NCBI GenBank assembly: GCA_037043235.1
Contig: JAWRVZ010000255.1
Location: 354,501 to 418,500 of the forward strand
DNA from: Rhodeus uyekii
Taxonomy: Eukaryota; Chordata; Actinopteri; Cypriniformes; Acheilognathidae
Direction: 5' to 3'
DNA: 64,000 nucleotides
Position numbers and translations under genes: made by a program. The notes under the pieces are model-generated. The model was not told the origin of the DNA, did not search any database, and saw nothing but the letters and a program-made list of their open reading frames with translations. Shown piece by piece: positions 55,551-64,000 of this stretch; position 1 is the first letter of the stretch, and every line of letters starts with the position of its first letter.

Positions 55551-56771
55551 CATGCCCCTATGTGAAAAAGTGCCCCCCCCCACTTTGTCATTAAAACATA
55601 ACTCAACTGTGGTTTAATCACACCTGTGTTCAACTTCTGTCACACTTGTTCTCAATCAAGAAATCACTTAAATAGGACCTGCCTGATAAAGTGAAGGAGA
55701 CCAAAAGATCTTCCAAAGCTAAACATCATAAGAAAGACAGTAATTGAGATATATCAGTCTGGAAAAGGTTATAAAGCCGTTTCTAAAGCTTTGGGACTCC
55801 AGCAAATCACAGTGAGAGTCATTATCCACAAATGGAGAAAACATGGAGCAGTGGTGAAGCTTCCCAGGAGTGACCGACCGACTAAAATTACCCCAAAAGC
55901 TAAACGACAACTCATTCAAGAGTCACAAAACACCCACAACAACATCTAAAGGACTGCAGGCCTCACTTGCTTCACACGCCTCACTTGCTTCAGAGAAGGT
56001 CAAAGTTCATGACTCGAACATGGCCTGTATGGCAGAGATCCAAGACGAAAACCACTGCTGAGCAAAAACAACATTAAGTTTATTTTTGCCAGAAAACGTC
56101 TTGATGATTTTTGGGAAAATACCCTGAGAACTGACGAAACAAAAGTTGAACTTTTTGGAAGGTGTGTGTCTCATTACATCTGGCGTAAAAGTAACACCTC
56201 ATTTAAGAAAAATAACATCATATCAACAGTAAATATGGTGGTGGTAGTGTAATGGTCTGGGGCTGTTTTGCTGCTCCAGGACCTGGAAGACTGGCTGTGA
56301 TAAACCATGAATTCTGACGTCTACCAAAACATCCTGAAGTGAACTTGGGTTCTGCAGGAGGAAAATGGTCCAAAACACACCAAATCCATCTCTGAATGGC
56401 TGAAGAAAAACAAAATTAAGTGTTTGGATTGGAAAGTCAAACTGATCTGAATCCTGTTGAGATGCTGATGACCTTAAAAAGGCGGTTCATGCTGGAAAAT
56501 CCTCCAATGTGTCTGAATTACAACAATTTTTCAAAGATGAGTGCGACAAAATTCTTCCACAGCTGTAAAACACTCATTGCAAGTTATCAAACGCTTGATT
56601 GCAGTTGCTGCTGCTAAAGGTCCAACCAGTTTTTAGATATAGGAGGCAAAGACTTTTTTAGATACTTGTGTCATATTTGACTAATATATATATTTTTTGA
56701 TGATCTGAAACGTTTAAGTGTGACAAACATACTGAAATCAGGAAGGGGGCAAACACTTTTTAACACCACTG
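55551..56771 (+). mobile_element. Tc1/mariner element (degenerate)
   Basis: The right end is CACCACTG followed by TA, with GGGGGCAAACACTTTTT inside. The left end is decayed (CATGCCCCTATGTGAAAAAG) but aligns with the right-end complement. Sits in the 3'UTR intron of the CNP gene. Confidence 0.8.
55700..56640 (+). pseudogene. Tc1 transposase remnant
   Basis: Readable in three frames: an N-terminal HTH region (AGAAAGACAGTAATTGAGAT then AAGCCGTTTCTAAAGCTTTG), the catalytic-core motif GGGSVMVWGCFAAPGPG (about 56235-56285) and a DLNPVEM-like motif (about 56446-56466). Many stops and shifts; inactive. Confidence 0.8.
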
Positions 56772-57587
56772 TATGTGACATTCAATTTTCAGTTTCAAGA
56801 GCTCTTAACAATCAAATGACATAGGATTAAACCTGTTTATTGTTGGCATGTTGTTGCTTTGACTCATTCTCTGCGTGTGTGTTTGTGTGCAGGTGAGCGT
56901 GAGGATCGAGTGTTCGTTACACAGACGAGAAACAGAAACATGTTCGTGATGCTTTAGCATCTGCTGGAAAACGTTCAGTACGAACGGCTGTAATGTGACC
57001 GTCTGCAACAACAAAACTCAGTTTTGGCCTTTTACACAGAACGCAGAACTTGACAGATTTGTCGTTTTAAGATCCTGAGGATATGTGTGTACATATGTGT
57101 GTTTGCAGATGTGTATGTGTGAGTGTGTGTGTGTGCAGGTGCACATGTGTGAGTATGTGATTGTATGAGTGTGTGTTCTGTAAATGTGTGTAAGTTTGTG
57201 TGTGACCACTGACTGATTGTCCAGTCAGTTTTGTTTACTATGTTTGACTTGACAGAGCTTCTGTTTAGACATTTTGTGAGTGGGAACTTGTACTCAATAT
57301 TTAACACAAGTTAAAACTTGTTTGTGTGATGTCTTTAAATGTTATTTAACATCTAAATTAAAGGTGTTGTTGATTTTGAACCTGACTGAAAGTATGTGTC
57401 ACTCAACAATGAAACTATATAGACTCCCAATAGAAAAAGATCACATTACAGTATTTCTTATGCTTAAAAAGTAACTATCCAAGTGTGGGATCACAATCAC
57501 ACACACACACACACTTTCTCACACACACACACTCACATACATACACACTCACACACAGATATATATATATATATATACAGAAAACGT

Positions 57588-57591
<4 letters not shown>

Positions 57592-57660
<69 letters not shown>
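57592..57660. repeat. (TA)n microsatellite
   Basis: About 33 TA dinucleotides. Preceded by CA-rich sequence and a shorter TA run near 57560-57577. Confidence 0.95.
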
Positions 57661-57661
<1 letters not shown>

Positions 57662-57856
57662 ATATATCGTTTTCTGTTATTTATTTATTGTCATGAAATA
57701 AGACTTTTGGATAAATAACAGCGATTTACAAATAGTTTTACATCTAAACGATCATAAAATTTTTTTTAAAAACAATTTAACGTTTCAAAGTTGTAATTCT
57801 CAAAAGTCTCAAATAAAATCGCATACGTTTATCTGAGGGAAAACGGTTAAGCGGCA

Positions 57857-57897
57857 TGACGTCAGCAGGAGGCGTGTCCTGCGCCGGGGTCACGTGA
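57857..57897 (+). promoter_or_regulatory. CRE and CACGTG boxes upstream of the SERP-like gene
   Basis: The perfect palindrome TGACGTCA at 57857-57864 and TCACGTGA at 57890-57897 lie about 110-150 bp before the ATG in a CpG-rich stretch (57850-58110). ATF6/XBP1/CREB-type factors recognise TGACGT cores, which would suit a known ER-stress gene; this is inference. Confidence 0.5.
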
Positions 57898-58008
57898 CAC
57901 CTCGAGCGTGTGCAACGGGACCGAACCTCCGCGCACAAACCCGTTCCGTTTACCGGCCAGCGCGAGCGTCCGCCTCCCGCGACGCGCTCCAGCAGCGGCG
58001 GCATCATC

Positions 58009-61000
58009 ATGTCGGCGGTGCAGCGGATGAAAGTCGCAAACGAGAAACACAGCAAGACGATCACACAGAGAGGACACGTGCAGAAAACCACGGTACGCGC
58101 GCTCCCGCCACACGCGAACGCGCACATGCCCAAAATACGAATAAACACACAACGCTCACAACATAAACACAACATACACATACACATTCACCACTAACCA
58201 AAATAACCATGCATTTTACTGTTAGCACTGTAATTAATTTATTATAATTATGGAGTGAAATTAATGTCAAAAACAGTGGTAACAAAATATTTTATTTGTC
58301 AAATGTTTTATTGGTGTTTCAGTTCAGTTTTATTCTTTATACAGTAAGTTATTGTTTATACAGTGAACTATAACGCATTTCATAGACATAATAATGTCAT
58401 AATATTTAGTAATATTTGTCATGATATTCAGCCTTTTAGAATAATAGCGAGAATTATGGAGGCAGTTTTCTGCAAAATAACAAAATAAAATGAAATTTCC
58501 TCCTCAGAATTATGTGATGTAAATTCACAATTGCGAGTTAAAATTTGCTGTTATATTTTATATTGTTTAATTCCATAGTGCAAACAAACTTCCATAGAAA
58601 ACAATTTGTTTACCGGGATATTTGTGAAATGAATTGCAGAAAACAACATAAATAATAGTTACTGTTGAATGAATAATCAAATTTTAGTTTCAATTTAAAT
58701 TTTGGCTTCCAACAATCTCAGTGTTTTAGATTTTAATTTTGATTATTTAATTTCTGTATTTGGGTATTTACTGACTAAAATTAATGACTTTATTTGTATC
58801 TTTTTTTTCTTGTATTGTATTTGTCTTATTGTTTGTGTTGTATTAATGCCTACTTTTCTTCAATAAAATAATACAATTCTTGAGCACTTTTTTACTTGCA
58901 TTAGTTAAATCGTTTTCACTGATTTGACCAATCCTGCATTGATGCATATAAACAAAATAATAATAAAAAATAAGCAATTAAATAGCCCTATCATGCGTAT
59001 TAATTTGCTGTATTTTATAGGCTATTTTTATTTAAAAAGTTGCATGTCACTATGTAATTATTTGTAATGAATACACTAAAGACCTTTTTTAATTAGTCTT
59101 TTAATTAGATGTAAAATGAAAATATATATATAAAATAACTATATAACACAGTATTAATTATTATTATTATTTTCCTTTTATTGTATTTGTTTGTCTGTAA
59201 CAACAAAAATAAAATAACAATATGAACTATATTATGATTATAAACATAATTATTTTGTAGGGATCCACTGATATATCGGCTAATAATCGATATTGGCCGA
59301 TAATAGCAGTTTTCACTGTCGCCCATCGGATTTGCTTATGATGAGAAACTAAGTCAAACTTTGTCCATTTTATCACAAAATTCAAACATTAAATGGCATT
59401 TTTTACACACAAAGGCAGGGTAGGCAATTATTTTTAAATATAAAAACGTTTTGTTATACTGGTTAAAGCTCTTCACATCCTGATAGCAATCAATAATTTA
59501 AGTGGTCTAAATATTAAAACGTACATATTTTTTCTGTGGAAATCTCAGTACCAAAAAATGTTTGTCCAATCATTGCTGTTCAGTCATTCAGTTTCTATAT
59601 CAACATTATCAACAGCGAAATCAATCTGCAACAGTCAGGTGGTACAAGTAATTGCACAATAATTATTATTGTAATGTTTTGTTTGCTTTGCAATTAAGCA
59701 GGCGTGGCTTTGAAGGAAGGGTGGGATCTTGTTTTTAGTTTTTTTAGCTAGCCTCTCTGAAATTGCCTATCTTACCTTTTAGATGTAGTCCGAGAGATCT
59801 TTGTTCCGCGAGTGTTTTCTTTCTCTTTACTACGAGTTACGGCAGCAAATAAACATGCATGAACATCAGAAAGAATGATGAAAGATACAGAACAACTCAC
59901 TGAAATCAATCCTGTCTCCTGTAATCTCTCAGTGTTTCAACCGCGGAAAGACGTCAATAAAACATCTGGGGCCTCATGTACTAACACTTGCGTTGAATTC
60001 ATACTGACACATTACGTACGGACAAAGCTATGAATGTGCGAACGCACAAAAAAATCCAGATGTATCAATCTCTGCGTTCGAAGGATCCCGCGCATATTCT
60101 CTTCGTACATCCCGATTAACGTAAAATTGAGCGCACATGCACGAGCACAACACTCCACCCAGTCTCCTCCCTTCATTAAACTGATTTAAATATGGTAATG
60201 AGTCCACTTGGGCAAAAGCAAGCGGCACAAAACGAAAGAGAAAGTACAGAAAGTGAATTGGAGGTGGTACTATCGGAGGTAGAAATTAGAAAAAAAAAAT
60301 ATTTGGAACTTTGTCCTCCGGAATGAATAAAAAAAGGAAAAAAAATATGAGTGGGAGAGTTTGGCTGATGCCGTCAATGCGGTTGGATCTGAAAGTCGCA
60401 CTGTAAATGATCTTAAAAAGAAATGGTCTAAATTGTCTTTAATGGATAAACGCGTCTCCTGAAGGGTTGTTGTATAATTAAATGCAAATAAATAAAAATT
60501 AAAAGTACTATTAGATAGAACCATAACTTTAAATAACATCACTCACCAAGAAGCCACCCATCGCGCACCCTGCCAGCTGCCACCCAACCATGCTGTTTGT
60601 AAGGATGTATGAATCATGGGTTGACCCAGGTCACCTTGCCACAATATTTTTTAGGCGTATTTGCGCATCACATATAATCTGCACATTTATTGAATGGAAA
60701 TGTTTCCGATTCTCGTATGCAAATTCATCTTCAGATGGTGCCTTATATGTGTGTGCAGTCGATCGCTCCGATTACATTAGGGAAACCGGCTATCGGTGCA
60801 AATTGCATTTTAATGTTTGGCTGGTCAACTGCATCATATATGAACCATCAAATGGCATTGCGCGGCGTTGCGCGGCTCAAAGACTCGCTTATTTCTGAGC
60901 GGTCTGCCAGTTCCCTTTGGAAATAATCATTTGCCAGGAAACCAAGCGTTGTCAGCACCTGTAACGGAATGGGTATTGCGTGTTTCCTCGCAGTCTCTCT

Positions 61001-62784
61001 CTAGATTCGGACCCAATTAGATTCGGAGGATAGCCCTTGTAAATCTGAAATGGCTGATAAGGCAGTCATCCTGGGCCAGAAAATCATTGTGGTCCCTAAA
61101 AACTCGTTCTCTTCGGATTCTGCCATTAGCAATGTCCTCTAATATTGCCAAATCTGCCATTGCCAAACACAAATTGTTCGTTTTACCCTTCAATTTGCAC
61201 GTGCTTTTATATGTTCTTACTTAATTGCATAATTTATAGAATATTCCCATAAGGCTTGTGTGACAATATATATATATATATATATATATAAATGATTTTA
61301 TACATTGCAAATAAATAGCAATGCTTCACACAGACTTATAGAAAAATTTGTTGTATAATGTTTGCAGCTTCACTTCATTGCCTGTAGGAGTCGCCAATGG
61401 ACAAAACAATGAGATATGTACTTACGCCTGACATGAACTTGCCGTGGAGAAACGCACATTGTCACGTTAGTTTCACTTTTAGTACATCCGACCGTGAGCG
61501 TGAAAGCTGGCGAACGCAACGTTTTTGTGCGTAAGTAGTGTTGATACATGAGGCCCCTGGAGAACAATGTCACTTAACGTTACATTTACCTCAAGAAAGT
61601 TATCCAGTGTTTTCAGTTCATTCGCTCGCTGTAAAAACACTATAGAGGAGCTTTATTACTGTAATTATACCTAAAGACCTTTAGTTTTTATTTAAGTGTG
61701 TTTAGTGTGAAAATAAATAGCTGTGCAATATAATAGTTTGGGCTCTGTTGTTAATTTTAGCATCTGATATTATTGTAATGGACCAAACAAGAGGAATCCG
61801 TGCATATTTACAGCATTAGATTGGGAGAGTTTTTTATTTTATTTATTTTTTATCGGTATCGGCAATGTCAGAGGTGAAATGTAGAATTGATGCGTCTCTA
61901 AATATTAATAAAATAATTTGAGGAAAAGATGCAACGAGAATCACATTATAATTTAAATTGTGAGGCAAGTGAAGATTCACACTTCCTGCCTTTTATTAGT
62001 TTCTCTTGGTATCAAGAATTGCGAAATATCAGTGATATCAAATTTTTATCTGTTAGCAACCGCCAAAATAAACAGTGATCTTAATGACCATTACTAATAT
62101 AAGATTTTCTCCTATTCGTGTTAATCTATATTACAATATTGACCAAAATAAACATGATTATTATTTTGCCATAGTTGATAACTGTCGACGTGAGCTATTT
62201 TTCTATCCACCTATTTCTATGCAGATTATGGGAAATCGTCTAAAATAAACCTGTGTGCAAATGCCAAGATGCGCATAAATTCTAAAATTGTGAATAAAAT
62301 AAACGCATGCGCTCAGTTAACACGGATAATGTTTTATGTGATAAGAAGACATAAACTATAAAGGAAACACATTTAATTAGTAAATCCCTCAACAATACAC
62401 TCATGACGTTTCCTCAGCAAAGGCTTTGATTGGATAACTGGACTAACCACTGGACCAATCGCATCGCAGCATCTGAAATGTTGGTTTGGTGGCTCTGAAG
62501 TGCCTCTAAGTCATCCGAAGCGTTTGGTTTAATTCCTTCCAGAAGATCCCGAACACCAGCATCAGAAAGCATTCAGAGTAATCTATTTCAACAAGTTCGC
62601 AATGACTGTCGTATTACGATGAATGCATACAGCTTGTGCTGTGATTGAATGTGTTTGAGCAGTAGATGTGATGAATCTGCAGTAAGTGATTGTGTGTTTG
62701 TCCTGCAGCGTGTGGTGAATGAGGAGAAGTCTCCGGTGGGTCCATGGCTCCTTGCACTCTTTGTGTTTGTGGTCTGTGGCTCAG
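58009..62784 (+). CDS. SERP/RAMP4-like stress-associated ER protein, 5' part
   Basis: Coding exons 58009-58092 (28 codons, phase 0) and 62709-62784 (phase 1). The last exon lies beyond the window. Exon 1 (MSAVQRMKVANEKHSKTI then TQRGHVQKTT) contains the ANEKHSK and TQRG motifs of RAMP4. Exon 2 ends in a tail-anchor-type hydrophobic segment (VGPWLLALFVFVVCGS). RAMP4/SERP is a small Sec61-associated ER membrane protein that stabilises membrane proteins under stress. The first residues differ from the usual MVAKQRIRM start of SERP1/SERP2, so this may be a third teleost paralogue. Intron 1 (4.6 kb) carries a Harbinger element and intron 2 a large minisatellite. CRE and CACGTG boxes lie upstream. 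Confidence 0.88.
59262..59330. repeat. fragment of an ATCGG-rich fish repeat
   Basis: TAGGGATCCACTGATATATC followed by CGGCTAATAATCGATATTGG. Related words (TTTATCGGTATCGGCAATGT) occur near 61850. The pair may be the ends of one DNA element holding the Harbinger insertion, but no matching target duplication was found. Confidence 0.35.
59969..61556 (+). mobile_element. Harbinger-like DNA element with CTG flanks
   Basis: Ends GGGCCTCATGTACTAACACT and complement GGGCCTCATGTATCAACACT, flanked by CTG (59966-59968, 61557-61559). The plus strand encodes a Myb/SANT-like domain fragment typical of the second Harbinger protein. 1588 bp, in SERP-like intron 1. Confidence 0.75.
60255..60462 (+). pseudogene. 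Myb/SANT-like Harbinger accessory protein remnant
   Basis: Reads ELEVVLSEVEIRKKK, then after frame breaks YEWESLADAVNAVGSESRTV and NDLKKKWSKLSLMDKR, then a stop (60460-60462). This is the tri-helical DNA-binding domain that partners the Harbinger nuclease. Frameshifted. Confidence 0.7.
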
Positions 62785-62924
62785 GTGAGATGAGAAAAGA
62801 ACCTTTACATCAGTTACATGATTCATAATCGCATTGAATCACTCATATATCAGTATTTGTTGAGAAAAGCTCCCCTCGAAAAAAGACATAATGAATCGTT
62901 AAATTATCGTATCGTATAATTATC

Positions 62925-64000
62925 GTTAAATCTGTCGTATCTGTCGTCGTATCTGTCGTATCTATCATCATATCTGTTGTTGTGTCTATTGTTGTATTTG
63001 TCGTCGTATCTGTTGTTGTATCTATTGTTATATCTGTCATTGTATCTGTTGTATCTATCATCGTACCTGTCGTATCTATTGTTGTGTCTGTTGTCGTATC
63101 TCTCATTGCATCTCTCGTTGTATCTGTTGTTTCTGTCGTCGTATCTGTCGTCGTATCAGTTGTATCTGTCATATCTGTTGCTTCTATTGTTGTATTTGTC
63201 GTATCTATCGTTGTATCTGTCGTATCTATCGTTGTATCTGTCGTATCTATCGTTGTATCTGTCGTATCTATCGTTGTATCTGTCGTATCTATCGTTGTAT
63301 CTGTCGTATCTATCGTTGTATCTGTCGTATCTATCGTTGTATCTGTCGTATCTATCGTTGTATCTGTCGTATCTATCGTTGTATCTGTCGTATCTGTCGT
63401 TGTATCTGTCGTATCTATCGGCGTATCTGTCGCATCTATCGGCGTATCTGTCGTTGTATCTGTCGTATCTATCGTCGTATCTGTCGTCGTATCAGTTGTA
63501 TCTGTCATATCTGTTGCTTCTATTGTTGTATTTGTCGTATCTATCGTTGTATCTGTCGTATCTATCGTTGTATCTGTCGTATCTATCGTTGTATCTGTCG
63601 TATCTATCGTTGTATCTGTCGTATCTATCGTTGTATCTGTCGTATCTATCGTTGTATCTGTCGTATCTATTGTATCTGTCGTATCTATCGTTGTATCTGT
63701 CGTATCTGTCGTTGTATCTGTCGTATCTATCGGCGTATCTGTCGCATCTATCGGCGTATCTGTCGCTGTATCTGTCGTATCTATCGTTGTATCTGTCGTA
63801 TCTATCGTTGTATCTGTCGTATCTATCGTTGTATCTGTCGTATCTATCGTTGTATCTGTCGTTGTATCTATCGGCGTATCTGTCGTATCTATCGTTGTAT
63901 CTGTCGTATCTATCGTTGTATCTGTCGTATCTATCGTTGTATCTGTCGTATCTATCGGCGTATCTGTCGTTGTATCTGTCGTATCTATCGGCGTATCTGT
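62925..64000. repeat. 21-bp minisatellite with higher-order structure, reaches window end
   Basis: Unit TATCTGTCGTATCTATCGTTG repeats about 50 times in SERP-like intron 2. Variant blocks recur at larger spacing: a block with GTCGTCGTATCAGTTGTATC occurs at about 63148 and 63484 (336 bp apart, 16 units), and a GGCGTATCTGTCGCATC block at about 63420 and 63732. The Thr/Asp/Ile-rich antisense frame over it is a repeat translation. Confidence 0.93.

Noticed and set aside
57894..58197. 90-95 codon frames across the SERP-like first exon
   Set aside because: The parts outside 58009-58092 are 5' untranslated or intron sequence past the GTACGC donor. The 28-codon exon matches RAMP4 on its own.
62843..63508. 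221-codon antisense frame rich in Thr, Asp and Ile
   Set aside because: It is the minus-strand translation of the 21-bp minisatellite; 21 is divisible by three, so the frame stays open by arithmetic. No signal peptide or splice context is needed to explain it.

Overview
The window is vertebrate nuclear DNA, almost certainly from a cyprinid-type teleost. Coding sequence is split into short exons with GT..AG introns. The spacers are filled with fish-type repeats: Tigger/pogo, hAT, PIF/Harbinger and Tc1 DNA elements, Ty3/gypsy and DIRS-like retroelements, a tRNA-derived SINE present about ten times, and long CA/GA/TA tracts. I see no prokaryotic features, CRISPR array, rRNA or genuine tRNA gene. 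I reconstructed gene models by joining exons at splice sites and checking that every junction keeps frame.

Layout. (1) 0.1-1.3 kb: 3' part of an immunoglobulin-superfamily receptor of CD2/SLAM/CD48-like type. (2) 2.7-9.3 kb: repeat block with a broken Ty3/gypsy element whose ends are in inverted orientation, a Tigger-like MITE carrying a solo LTR, a 139-bp GA tract, a LINE 3' end, and a hAT element nested in another hAT element. (3) 10.7-13.9 kb: aimp1, complete (312 aa, six coding exons). (4) 14.8-28.8 kb: sgms2-type sphingomyelin synthase, complete coding region (369 aa, five coding exons). Its introns hold two arrays of a 112-bp satellite in opposite orientations and a four-level nest of transposons. 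(5) 28.8-38.2 kb: gene-free, mobile-element-derived. (6) 38.2-41.5 kb: a profilin gene (141 aa). (7) 44.8-49.6 kb: a muscle-type enolase gene, eno3-like (433 aa). (8) 50.6-52.5 kb: a third and longer array of the same 112-bp satellite. (9) 53.0-57.3 kb: a C-type natriuretic peptide precursor (124 aa) with a dead Tc1 element in its 3'UTR intron. (10) 57.8-64.0 kb: first two coding exons of a SERP/RAMP4-like gene that runs out of the window. Intron 1 carries a Harbinger element and intron 2 a 21-bp minisatellite with higher-order structure.

The genes are housekeeping or signalling loci and do not form one pathway: AIMP1 (tRNA-synthetase complex scaffold), SGMS2 (sphingolipid synthesis), profilin (actin), enolase (glycolysis), CNP (cGMP signalling) and SERP (ER translocon and ER stress). 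All genes I could model are on the + strand. The profilin-enolase pair matches the human PFN1-ENO3 neighbourhood, while aimp1 and sgms2 correspond to human 4q24-q25. The 9.4-kb repeat-rich spacer at 28.8-38.2 kb is therefore a junction between two conserved blocks. I found no clearly new biochemical system. The most interesting structure is the repeat architecture: the nested transposon stack with intact target-site duplications, and the mirror-image satellite arrays bracketing the sgms2 coding exons.
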